From: Pelobates cultripes
Lineage: Eukaryota > Chordata > Amphibia > Anura > Pelobatidae
Reading direction: 5' to 3'
Assembly (NCBI GenBank): GCA_933207985.1
Contig: OW240920.1
Coordinates: 125,837,184 to 125,901,183 of the forward strand
Length of the DNA stretch: 64,000 bases
Both the position numbers and the translations under genes were made by a program. The notes beneath the pieces are model-generated. The model made no database searches and had not been told where the DNA came from. It was given only the letters and a program-made list of their open reading frames with translations. Shown here piece by piece: positions 22,713-31,186 of the stretch (positions within the stretch are counted from its first letter, which is position 1; each line of letters begins with the position of its first letter).

Positions 22713-25072
22713 GGGCCATAAAGGAAGTGGAGCGGCTCCTGGATGGGATTCGGGCGGCGGCGCGGCAACAGGGCCCAGGCTGGGCGAAGATGCACCTGGG
22801 GCCCCTCCTAGGGGCGGCGGCGGTCGCCCGGCGCGGGCCAGGAGGCCACCAAGGCGCTTGAGTCCGGGCGCGGGGCCCGTGACTCCCTTCACCGGTGGTG
22901 CTGCGGCTGGGGAGGAAGGCCGCGGCAGGCCTGGAGGCCGCGCGGTCGAGTCACCGCCTCCCGGCGGCCAGCCAGGGCCTCGGCAGGCGGGCTCTCGGCG
23001 GGCTGCGGCCCTGGCAGCAGACGGCGCGCCCCTTGGATTGGTCGGGGCGGCGCCGGGACCGGCGGACACTCCGGCGGCGCGGCGGCCCTGCCGGGAAGCA
23101 AGCAGGCAGGCCGCGCGCGTTCTGCGGGAGGTGGGAGCGGCGGACGGAGGAGAGCGGGCCAGGAAGGCACGGACCGGGCCCAGGACGGAACAGGCAAGTG
23201 CAGGGGCCCCCCTTGGGGGTCCCCTTGGCGTGGGGCCCAACCTAGGGGTGCAGCCTGGGGGCAGTGTGCCTGTGGCCAGGGGGGGGAGTGGGGCTCGGGT
23301 GTCTGGAGGGGAACCTTCTGGGGGGACCCAAGGTAGCTCTCAGGGCCTCAGAGAGGGAGGGAGCGGGGGGGGCTCTGCGGTAGGGCTTCTGGGGTCATCG
23401 GGGGGGTCCCTGGGAGTGCCTGGGAGATCTGCTGGTCGGGTGAGGGAGGTAGGTGTTGCGGTTGGTAAGGAGGGGGTTGGTAAGAGGGCGGTGAAGCATA
23501 GGGGGCGGGGGGTGTCTGGGGGCCACTTCCAGAGGCAGGGAGGCACGGGGCGGGGGGGGGCTATGCGGGCTCAGAGGCCGGGTCTAGTGGGTCGGAGGGT
23601 GGTGGGCCTGGTGACAGCTCCGGGTCAGACTCTAGCAGCATTACTTCTTCACCTGTGAGGGACGCGGGGTCCCTCAGGGCGCGGGGAAAAAGGGGGGCTC
23701 GGCGCAGGCGCTCTCCCTCGGGAAGTTCAGTAGAGGCTAGGTCAGGGTCATTGGGGCGGGGACGACAGGAGAGGGCTGCGAGGGTTGAGGGTAGGAGTCG
23801 GAGTCCTCGGGGCGGGGGGGAGCGGGCTCACGGGGGACAGCGGAAGAGTGGTGCACGGCGGGAGGCCTTGGTGGCAGGCAGGCGCTCCCTGGGTCGGGAC
23901 GGGAGGGGAGCCAGAGAGCACTACCCCCTGCCCAGGATGTCTTCTCCTCATTTCAGGTCTCCGAGCCGTTCATCATCCACGTTGGCGAGGCACCATGTGA
24001 GCTCCCTGGTTGGCAGGACGTCGGCGGATGTTGCGCATCCAGGTCACGCAGCGGTTGACAATGCAGCCCCGGGTACGGACGGATCGAGGGGCTTGGCCGG
24101 TGAGTCCAGAGGCCCCCTAGGGTCCAATACACTAGTTCAAACACTTCAGTCACTGCTCCACTCATTGGGGGCGGGGGGTGGCACTTCGGGCGATGTAGGT
24201 CAGGTTTGGACGCGAGGGTCCGGCGAGGTGGGGCATGCTAGCGGGGCTCCCGTGGTAACCGCGCCCAGCGGGGAGGCGGGTGTGGAGTCCAGCCCGGGAG
24301 AGGTGGGGTGCGAACGGGCGGAATTGTCGGGGGGAGTGTCGGACGCGGCTAGGCAGCATGCTTACGTGTCATTCGCGGGCCCGCTGGGGGTGCACCTCAA
24401 GCAGGAGGCGAAAGAAAAAATTTGGAAGGGGGAGTTCTGTGAGATATTCTCCCTTCTTCCTCTGGAGGACTTCATTGACCTCAAGGAGGAGGATAAGAAG
24501 GACGAAAAGAAGGAGGAGGAGGAAAAGCGGAAGCGGTATCGAAAGATACCAAAGTCCTTCGGGAACTGGCTGAGGGCCTTCTGCGTCCTAGCCAGTGTGA
24601 TAGGGGAGAAATCGCCGAGTTCTTGATCTTCCCTATTCTGTTACTTAGATGGGATCTGGGAAGCGTATCGCACCTACGGCGGGCTGGCCTGGTGGCGGTA
24701 CGACGAGCAGTTCCGGCAACGCTTGGCGGCTAATCCTGGGATGAGGTGGGACCAAATGGACCTGCCCCTGTGGATGAAGCTGATGATGGCGCAGAAGGCA
24801 CAGCCCTTTCAGCACGCGGCTGGCGCAAAGGGACAGTCCGCCTCGTCGGCCGCCTTGCAGAAGGGCTTATGCTGGTCGTTCAACGAAGGTCAGTGCAAGT
24901 GGGGGGCGGCCTGCCGCTTCAAGCATGAATGCGCGGGCTGCGGTGGGACTCACGGGCTCCAGAGATGCTATAAGAAAGGTAAGTCGGGCGGAGCCGGAGC
25001 TCCTCCAGCGCCCGGGGGCAGTGGGACAGCTGCTGTCCCGGGGCCTAACCCCGGTGAGGCTCGACGCGATGG
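22713..25072 (+). pseudogene. Ngaro Gag, frame-disrupted
   Basis: The N-terminal helix (AIKEVERLLDGIRAAARQQ) starts right after a polypyrimidine-AG at 22695-22713. Very GC-rich sequence follows in shifting frames, with a likely slip in the G-run 23552-23560. From about 23562 one frame carries a Ser/Gly tract, an Arg/Ser-rich tract (SRSPRGGG), then the conserved core VHLKQEAKEKIWKGEFCEIF and a Glu/Lys-rich coiled segment. It stops at TGA 24624-24626 but is open in the same frame afterwards (YRTYGGLAWWRYDEQFRQRL). The C-terminus has a CCCH finger (CX7CX5CX3H, from 24870) and a knuckle-like CX2CX3HX4C, fitting nucleic-acid binding. The solo LTR interrupts it at 25073. Known role of Gag is RNA packaging. 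This copy is broken by at least one stop and the LTR. Confidence 0.7.
24624..24626 (+). other. in-frame TGA inside Gag
   Basis: The reading frame before (ending GEKSPSS) and after (SSLFCYLDGIWEAYRTYGG) the TGA is the same and both sides look like conserved Gag core. A single substitution, or a programmed stop, rather than a frameshift, explains the break. Confidence 0.7.
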
Positions 25073-25721
25073 TGTAACGAGAATATACCCCAACACGCAG
25101 GATTCAGCTAAACAAAAGACAACACAGAGGAGAGATACGTCTACCGGACCTTAGAATGGCCGGACTCGACGTATTTGAGAGGAGACAGAGTCAGGAACAA
25201 TCCGAAATCAAGGGCACAGAGAGACAGCGAAAACTAGGACAAGCCGGGGTCTGGTACACAGTAAACAACAAGCCGACAACCAGAACAGATAAGGATAAAG
25301 AGAAAACGTAGTCAGAAACAAAGCCAAGGTCAATACGGAGAAACATAACTGAACACAACAAGCGCTAAAGGGAACTGATACAGAAACCACGATAGGGCAA
25401 GGAACAAAGGAAAGAAGGTGAGTATAAATACCTAAACATCTACTTTGATTGGTCCCTGTCACATCCACGCCCCCAAAAGGTAAGTGTATGGGAAGTGTGG
25501 CATGACAGGGACCAATGGGATGCCTTTTCCAATTTAGGCACCCACTGTCCCTTTAAGAGCGCGCCCGATACCCGCGGCGCGCTCTTAGAGTATGTGGAAC
25601 ACGTGACCGCTACTAGTTACAGCGGTCGGCTGAGCCGCGCGCGGCTCGTGCAGCAGCAGGACCGCGCGCGGCTCGAACAGAGGACCCCGGCCGGCCCCTG
25701 GAAAGGGTAAGTACCGCTACA
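25073..25721 (+). mobile_element. solo LTR inserted in the Ngaro element
   Basis: Starts TGTAACGAGAATATACC and ends GTACCGCTACA, flanked by GATGG at 25068-25072 and 25722-25726, a perfect 5-bp target duplication. The 649-bp length and TG..CA ends fit a gypsy-type LTR. It contains CGCGCGCGG-rich repeats near its 3' end. It is related to 21207-21729. LTR plus one duplication is 654 bp, a multiple of three, but the LTR contains stops, so Gag cannot read through it. Confidence 0.85.
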
Positions 25722-25722
25722 G

Positions 25723-27300
25723 ATGGAACCCTGGCTAAGCCGCTACGGTAATAAGGGGGACGCGGAACTGCTTAGGTCGGGGTTTGGACAGCGGTTTTTC
25801 ATCCCCTTCCGGGCAAGGGTGGGTTCGTTGTGTACGCGTAATCTGAAATCGGTAAGGGAATTTCCGGATGTGGTCCGGGAGAAGCTTAGTAAGGAGGTGC
25901 AGTTGGGCAGGATGGCAGGTCCATTCTCAGCGCCGCCGCTTGAGGGCCTTAGGGTGTCACCACTAGGGGTGGTTCCCAAGAAGGAGATCGGGAAGTTTCG
26001 GCTCATTCATCACCTGTCCTATCCTAGGGGAGCGTCTGTGAATGACGATATCGATGGGGACTTGTGCTCGGTCTCTTATGCATCATTCGACCAGGCGGTC
26101 GAGCTGGTTAAGAGGGCCGGGCGTGGGGCTTTACTGGCCAAGGTGGATATCGAAGCTGCTTTTCGCTTGCTTTCGGTTCATCCGGCTTGTCACCATCTAC
26201 TGGGGTGCTTCTTCGAAGGAGGTTACTTCGTCAACTTATGTCTCCCGATGGGCTGCTCCATTTCGTGCTCCTATTTTGAGAAGTTCAGTACCTTTCTCGA
26301 ATGGGTGATGCGGGTGGAGTCGGGGAACGAAGCGGTGGTGCATTATTTGGATGACTTCCTCTGCGTGGGGCCGGCGGGTTCTCCCGCCTGCCGGCACCTG
26401 TTGCGGACAGTTGAGTGGGTGGCGGGCCACTTCGGGGTGCCGTTGGCGGCGGACAAGACTGAGGGCCCGACCGAGTGCCTCAGCTTTCTGGGTTTAGAGA
26501 TAGATTCGGTGCTTGGGGAATGTCGGCTGCCTCTGACTAAGTTGTGCGGACTGCGCAGTGCGGTGACCGCGGTGCAGAGGGCGCGTAAGGTGACCCTGCG
26601 GCAGCTACAATCGTTGATCGGGATGCTCAATTTTGCCTGCAGGGTGATACCTATGGGTAGGGTGTTCAGCCGCAGCCTGTCGGCAGCCACCGCGGGGGTC
26701 GGTTCTCCACACCATTTCGTTCGGGTCTCTTCCTCAATGAGGGCTGACCTGGACGTCTGGAAGGTATTTTTGCAAGACTTTAACGGGACGGTGTTCTTCC
26801 GTCAGGAGGGTGTGTCTACGGCCGAATTGGAGCTGTTCACCGACGCATCGGGTAGCGTGGGTTTCGGGGCCTACTTCAGAGGGAGATGGTGTGCTCAGAA
26901 GTGGCCGGAAGCGTGGGGGCGAAGCCCCCTCATACGGAACTTGGCTTTTCTGGAGCTGTTCCCGTTGGTGGTGGTATTGGCCCTGTGGGGGGATCGGCTC
27001 CGCGACCGCAAAGTAGTCATTTTCTCTGACAATATGTCGGTGGTGCACGCCGTCAATAACCAGTCGGCAGCATCCAAACCGGTAGTGACACTATTGCAAC
27101 GTTTTGTTTTGCTGTGCATGTCCCTTAATGTAGTTTTTCGCGCGCGTCACGTGCCCGGGTATTTGAACGAGGTGGCTGATGCTCTGTCTCGTTTTCAGTG
27201 GTCCTGGTTTCGGGCGGCGGCTCCGGAGGCTCAGGAGACAGGGCAGGCTTGCCCGGATGAAATGTGGCAGCTCGGAGCATCATGCTTGGGGGACTTGTGA
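25723..27300 (+). CDS. reverse transcriptase / RNase H (Ngaro Pol)
   Basis: Uninterrupted 525-codon frame from ATG 25723. The RT domain (about residues 60-330) has motif A LLAKVDIEAAFR (catalytic D142), LCLPMGCSIS (motif B region) and YLDDFLCVG (Y208-D211), all intact. The RNase H domain (about 365-490) keeps D374 (LFTDASG), E411 (LELFP), D436 (SDNMSVV) and D486 (VADALSR). It synthesises element cDNA from RNA and degrades the template. The ATG overlaps the GATGG duplication, so before the LTR arrived this frame overlapped the end of gag in the +1 frame (gag would stop at 25749-25751). It overlaps the recombinase frame at its 3' end. No aspartic protease is present, as usual for this order. 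Apparently intact, but separated from its natural 5' context by the LTR. Confidence 0.92.
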   Translation: MEPWLSRYGNKGDAELLRSGFGQRFFIPFRARVGSLCTRNLKSVREFPDVVREKLSKEVQLGRMAGPFSAPPLEGLRVSPLGVVPKKEIGKFRLIHHLSYPRGASVNDDIDGDLCSVSYASFDQAVELVKRAGRGALLAKVDIEAAFRLLSVHPACHHLLGCFFEGGYFVNLCLPMGCSISCSYFEKFSTFLEWVMRVESGNEAVVHYLDDFLCVGPAGSPACRHLLRTVEWVAGHFGVPLAADKTEGPTECLSFLGLEIDSVLGECRLPLTKLCGLRSAVTAVQRARKVTLRQLQSLIGMLNFACRVIPMGRVFSRSLSAATAGVGSPHHFVRVSSSMRADLDVWKVFLQDFNGTVFFRQEGVSTAELELFTDASGSVGFGAYFRGRWCAQKWPEAWGRSPLIRNLAFLELFPLVVVLALWGDRLRDRKVVIFSDNMSVVHAVNNQSAASKPVVTLLQRFVLLCMSLNVVFRARHVPGYLNEVADALSRFQWSWFRAAAPEAQETGQACPDEMWQLGASCLGDL

Positions 27301-28175
27301 GGGCTTCGCTGGCACCTGCCACCTGGACCGCATACAGTAAGGTTTGGGGTGCCTGGGAACGTTCCTGGGAGGGGCTGTGCCAGGGGCCACAGGTGGAATC
27401 GTCGCAGGACGCCTTCCTGTGGTTCATTTTTCATTTGCTGGCAAAAGGTGTGTCCCCAGCAATGGTTGATAGGACCATGGCGGCGATGGCCTTTTGGTTC
27501 AAATTCCACGGGTGGGAGGACCTCACGAAAGCATTTGTCATTAGGCAGGCTCTCAAGGGGTATCGGAGGGGCCGGAGGGTACCGGATGCTAGGCGCCCGG
27601 TCTCGGTTCGGGTGCTTGGGAATTTACTCCAAGTGCTTCCTGGAATCTGCTTCGACGGGTTTGAGGTAGCCCTGTTCAGGACAGCTTTTCTCTTGGCCTT
27701 CTTTGGGGCATTCCGGATAGGGGAATTGGTGAGCGCCACGTGGTCGGAGTCGGGGGGTCTGCAGGTATCCGGTGTTCGCATGCTCGCAGGGAACCTGGTG
27801 GTATACCTGGCTACGTCCAAAACGGACGTCATGGGTAAGGGCCGGGATGTGACGCTGGGTCCCCTGCCCGGGTCATCGCTGTGCCCAGTTGCGGCTGTGG
27901 CTCGGTTCTTGGAACTGAGACCGGCAGTCGGGGGGTCTTTATTGGTTCATGCCAATGGCTCCTCGCTCTCTCGTTTCCAATTTACTAAGGTGTTCCGATC
28001 GGGTCTGGGGGCGTTGGGGTTGAGTGCTGCTGCCTACGGGACGCATTCCTTTCGCATAGGGGCGGCCACTGAGGCCGCGCGCCTGGGCATGGGGGACGAG
28101 TTAGTCAAAAGGATTGGGAGATGGGAATCCGCTCGGTTCCGCACGTATGTGCGCTTGGGTTTGTTGGATCAGTGA
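27282..28175 (+). CDS. tyrosine recombinase (Ngaro integrase)
   Basis: Frame open from 27264, with the first ATG at 27282. Numbering from 27264, the core-binding N-terminal half spans residues 15-100 (ATWTAYSKVWGAWERSW) and the catalytic domain about 110-300. Catalytic residues are all present: R151 (GAFRIGEL), K186 (SKTD), H261-x-x-R264 (THSFRIGAA), W287 (IGRWES) and nucleophile Y295 (RTYVRLG). This is the phage-integrase fold that inserts circular element DNA without target duplication. It overlaps the RT/RNase H frame by about 20-37 nt, so translation likely needs reinitiation, a frame change or splicing. No disabling mutation seen. The minus-strand Ngaro at 8052-11966 has lost this catalytic core. 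Confidence 0.93.
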   Translation: MLGGLVRASLAPATWTAYSKVWGAWERSWEGLCQGPQVESSQDAFLWFIFHLLAKGVSPAMVDRTMAAMAFWFKFHGWEDLTKAFVIRQALKGYRRGRRVPDARRPVSVRVLGNLLQVLPGICFDGFEVALFRTAFLLAFFGAFRIGELVSATWSESGGLQVSGVRMLAGNLVVYLATSKTDVMGKGRDVTLGPLPGSSLCPVAAVARFLELRPAVGGSLLVHANGSSLSRFQFTKVFRSGLGALGLSAAAYGTHSFRIGAATEAARLGMGDELVKRIGRWESARFRTYVRLGLLDQ

Positions 28176-28743
28176 TGCGGGCTGTATCGGTCGGGGGGAG
28201 GGCCCCGGTATGGGTGTGGGTGTTTTACGTTGTTTCCCTTCTTCCCCAGGTTATGTCGCATGGATTGTGGGCCATTCCTTCATCGTTTGGGCCGGACGGA
28301 GAGCTGCAGCTCGAGCCCAGGGCCAACAGCTGGCGAGGCCAGATATGCTAGTTCTGCACGCGGGGGGCAATGACCTGGGCCTCATTCCGCAACGTCGGTT
28401 GGTTAAATGGATGAAGCTGGACCTGAACAGGTTGTTCGATCTGCTTCCTGGGGTGATGCTGGTGTGGTCTGAGATCGTTCCGAGGCGTCGGTGGCGGCAC
28501 GCGAGGGACCCAGTGGCCATCGACAGATGCAGGGGAAAAGTTAACAGCTTGATGGCAAGCTTCGTGAGGAAATTGGGGGGCGTGGTAGTGAGGCACGTAG
28601 AATTGGAAGGCGGGCTGCCGGGTTATTACCACACAGACGGCGTCCATCTCTCAGCGGTGGGTCTGGATTTGCTGAACTTGGGTTTGCAGGAGGGGATGCA
28701 GAGGGCTCTCTTTCTTCGGGGTGGCGGAGCTCGGTCGGCTTGA
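28114..28743 (+). CDS. SGNH (GDSL-type) hydrolase module of Ngaro
   Basis: The frame is open from 28114 to the TGA at 28741-28743; the first ATG is at 28147. The conserved part starts at about 28255: block I VGHSF with catalytic Ser (residue 55 counted from 28114), PDMLVLHAGGNDLG (block III, N86), and HTDGVHLS (block V, D175 and H178), giving a complete Ser-Asp-His set. The first 45 codons overlap or follow the recombinase and look non-conserved. A strong polypyrimidine tract plus CAG ends at 28250, just before block I. Some Ngaro elements of vertebrates are known to carry such a hydrolase domain. Its substrate is unknown; an esterase acting on lipid or carbohydrate esters is the family's usual activity. 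How it is translated (own start, splicing or fusion) is unclear. Confidence 0.85.
   Translation: MGDGNPLGSARMCAWVCWISDAGCIGRGEGPGMGVGVLRCFPSSPGYVAWIVGHSFIVWAGRRAAARAQGQQLARPDMLVLHAGGNDLGLIPQRRLVKWMKLDLNRLFDLLPGVMLVWSEIVPRRRWRHARDPVAIDRCRGKVNSLMASFVRKLGGVVVRHVELEGGLPGYYHTDGVHLSAVGLDLLNLGLQEGMQRALFLRGGGARSA
28224..28250 (+). promoter_or_regulatory. 3' splice-acceptor-like tract before the hydrolase
   Basis: TTGTTTCCCTTCTTCCCCAG is a near-ideal polypyrimidine-AG, placed immediately upstream of the first conserved hydrolase codons. No branch point or donor has been proven. Confidence 0.35.
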
Positions 28744-28993
28744 GGGGTCAAGGTCCGAACTTGTGGCGGGATAGAGAGCTAGGGAAGGCAAAATAGGCTC
28801 TCCATGAGGAACATGAAGAATTGTGGTCACTGGTGGATGGTGGGTTTCGAGTCCTGGAGGTGGCTCAGAACCTGGTGGGGTAGGGGTATCTGGGTATACC
28901 CCTACCGTGGTTACTTATGGTTGGCATTCAAATCGGTTCATGTTGGAGTAAGGTTAAAGTGTTATTTATATATATTTATGTGTTGCTTATGTT

Positions 28994-29058
28994 GGGTCAT
29001 TGCCCTGATATTTAATGAAGGTATAGATGCAAGGGCGGAGGATGGGGGGCAATGACCC
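28994..29058 (+). other. 12-bp-stem hairpin in B1 (also in B2)
   Basis: GGGTCATTGCCC at 28994-29005 is the exact inverted complement of GGGCAATGACCC at 29047-29058, with a 41-nt loop. It is preserved in B2 near 29685-29750. It lies between the hydrolase stop and the AATAAA, so it would be in the 3' UTR. Confidence 0.6.
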
Positions 29059-29105
29059 ATGTGTTATATATATATGTTAAATTATTAGTATCGTTTCTGT
29101 TTGTT

Positions 29106-29111
29106 AATAAA
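29106..29111 (+). promoter_or_regulatory. polyadenylation signal AATAAA in B1
   Basis: AATAAAGCTGTGG, shared with B2 (29795-29800) and the minus-strand Ngaro (8171-8176). Confidence 0.55.
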
Positions 29112-29220
29112 GCTGTGGACAATTTTTCCCATCTTCCTAGTGTCAGCGTGTTATTGGGGATAGGTATGTGGGTTGGTTGTCCAAGGTTCCGACTGCCCAT
29201 ATGGCGACTATACACCAGTC

Positions 29221-29392
29221 ATGTAGCCCCATGTAGCCAGAGCGCAGCTTAGCGGAAAAGGGCCTTGACAGGGGTTAGGAGGCGGGCATAGGAGGGACCA
29301 AGCAGGACTGGGGGATTATGGGATGGGGGCTGGCTATTTATTAGGCAGCCATTTTAAAATGTGCACATTAATTTCTACCTAGCTGTGTTTGT
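29221..29392 (+). repeat. Ngaro split direct repeat A2
   Basis: 172-bp copy of A1 directly abutting B1. Followed by a 54-bp unique spacer (29393-29446) ending CCCGTTTTGTCACAG, then B2. Confidence 0.9.
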
Positions 29393-29446
29393 TCCACCCT
29401 CCCTCCCTGTAATGGGTTGTTTCTTTTTATCCCGTTTTGTCACAGC

Positions 29447-29912
29447 GGCGGGATAGAGAGCTAGGGAAGGCAAAATAGGCTCTCCATGAGGAACGTGAGG
29501 AACATGAAGAATTGTGGTCACTGGTGGATGGTGGGTTTCGAGTCCTGGAGGTGGCTCAGAACCTGGTGGGGTAGGGGTATCTGGGTATACCCCTATCGTG
29601 GTTACTTATGGTTGGCATTCAAATCGGTTCATGTTGGAGTAAGGTTAAAGCGTTATTTATATATATTTATGTGTTGCTTATGTTGGGTCATTGCCCTGAT
29701 ATTTAATGAAGGTATAGATGCGAGGGCGGAGGATGGGGGGCAATGACCCATGTTTTATATATATGTTAAATTATTAGTATCGTTTCTGTTTGTTAATAAA
29801 GCTGTGGACAATTTTTCCCATATACCTAGTGTCAGCGTGTTATTGGGGATAGGTATGTGGGGTGGTTGTTGTCCAAGGTTCCGACTGCCCATATGGCGAC
29901 TATACACCAGTC
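29447..29912 (+). repeat. Ngaro split direct repeat B2
   Basis: 466-bp copy of B1, with a 9-bp duplication (GTGAGGAAC) near its start and a 3-bp GTT insertion near its end. Contains AATAAA at 29795-29800. The element ends at CACCAGTC. Confidence 0.9.
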
Positions 29913-30027
29913 AAGCATCATGAGAGTTATACAATAGTTGAGGATCTACACTTGCTTTAGCGGAGGGGGCCATAAAACAATCATACATTAGTTCTGCCAC
30001 CAGGGCCGCCATCAGGGCATGACAACC

Positions 30028-30572
30028 GCATGAGAGGGGGGATTTGAGGGGGGGGAGAGAGGAAGGAGGAAATTTGAGGGGGGGGGGAGAGAAGGGAGGG
30101 AAATCTGAGGGAGGGAGGGGGGAGAGGAAGGAAACCCTGGGGGGAGAGGAAGGAGGAAATTTGAAGGGGAGAGGAAGGAAACATGGGGAGGGAGGAGGTA
30201 GGAATTTGAGGGGGGAGGAAGGGAGGAAATTTGAGGGGGGGAGAGGAAGGAATGAGGAAGGGAGAAACTCTGAGGGGGGGGAGAGGAAGGGAGGAAATTT
30301 GAGGGAATGAGGGGGGAGAGGGAGGGAAGGGAGGAAATTTGAGGGAGTGGGGGGGAGAGGGAGGGAAGGGAGGAAATTTGAGGGAGGGGAGGGAGAGGAA
30401 GGAAATTTGAGGGGGGAAGAGGAAGGAAATTTGAGGGGGGGAGAGGAAGGAAGGAAATGAGAGGTAGGGGGAGAAGGAAGGAAATGAGAGGTAGGGGGAG
30501 AAGGAAGGAAATTGGAGGGGGGGAGAAGAAGGAAATTGGAGGGGGGGAAGAAGGAAATTGACGGGGGTAGGG
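30028..30572. repeat. GA-rich minisatellite (GGGGAGAGGAAGGAGGAAATTTGA-like units)
   Basis: Variable units of about 20-45 bp built from GGGGGAGAGGAAGG and GGAAATTTGAGG, ending in the N gap. They create long Pro/Ser-rich minus-strand frames that are not genes. Confidence 0.85.
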
Positions 30573-30672
30573 NNNNNNNNNNNNNNNNNNNNNNNNNNNN
30601 NNNNNNNNNNNNNNNNNNNNNNNNNNNNNNNNNNNNNNNNNNNNNNNNNNNNNNNNNNNNNNNNNNNNNNNN
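30573..30672. other. assembly gap (100 N)
   Basis: 100 N at the junction of the GA-rich array and a CA-rich stretch, a typical collapse point. Confidence 0.98.
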
Positions 30673-31100
30673 ACCCTTACACACACACTCAATTGCATCC
30701 CACCCACAGATGCACTCAATGCATCCCGTACATACACAGAAACACACCTTGCAGCCCTTACACATACAAGCACAGATTCACACAACGCATTCCTTACACA
30801 CATATCAGGACATCCCCTACACACTCCACCCCCTGTGAACAAACTCATTGGTGGAACATGAAGGTGGACCCTGGGACCCAGACCTTGAGCTGTGTAAAGG
30901 ACCCCCAAAAAATGGAGCTGCTTCCCGTTCTCCCAGAACATTGATTTTTTGTGACCACAGTTACAAACCGCCTCCAGAGAGCCTGTTCTGCACCAGACCA
31001 GTGGAGCCAGACGCAGCTAGAGCCCATCATCATCCTCATCTGGTTGTAAGTAGGCAATCTAGTATATTATTCGTGGCACTAATCTCTAATTTACCTCACA

Positions 31101-31186
31101 TTAAAGGGACACTATAGTCCCCAGAACCACTGCAGCAATGCTTAGTAGTTCCTGGTGTCTATAGCCTGTCCCTGCAGGCCTTTTAA
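31101..31186. repeat. small T2-like MITE nested in the hAT-like element
   Basis: TTAA at 31101-31104 and 31183-31186. Ends AGGGACACTATAGTCCCC and, on the other strand, GGGACAGGCTATAGACACC. Confidence 0.5.

Larger units (their letters stand above)
28765..29220 (+). repeat. Ngaro split direct repeat B1
   Basis: GGCGGGATAGAGAGCTAGGG to TATACACCAGTC, 456 bp, joined directly to A2. It carries AATAAA at 29106-29111 and the hairpin 28994-29058. Confidence 0.9.
22481..29912 (+). mobile_element. Ngaro-type tyrosine-recombinase retrotransposon with SGNH hydrolase
   Basis: Layout A1 (22481-22652), genes, B1 (28765-29220), A2 (29221-29392), B2 (29447-29912) is the split direct-repeat structure known for Ngaro/PAT-type DIRS-order elements. 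A1 and A2 differ at 2 of 172 positions. B1 and B2 differ at roughly 8 positions plus small indels. Gene order is gag, RT/RNase H, tyrosine recombinase, SGNH hydrolase. There is no aspartic protease or DDE integrase. The element is strongly GC- and CpG-rich compared with its surroundings. It is interrupted by a solo LTR (25073-25721). No target duplication is evident, as expected for recombinase-mediated insertion. Confidence 0.92.

Noticed and set aside
22668..23240. 190-codon minus-strand frame and other antisense frames in gag
   Set aside because: GC-rich shadow of the Gag region; no domain on that strand.
22700..24400. CpG-rich block as a host gene promoter island
   Set aside because: It lies wholly inside the Ngaro gag region, so the element explains it.
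29911..30941. 284- and 309-codon Pro/Ser-rich minus-strand frames
   Set aside because: They run through a GA-rich minisatellite and 100 N; open only because of composition and the gap.
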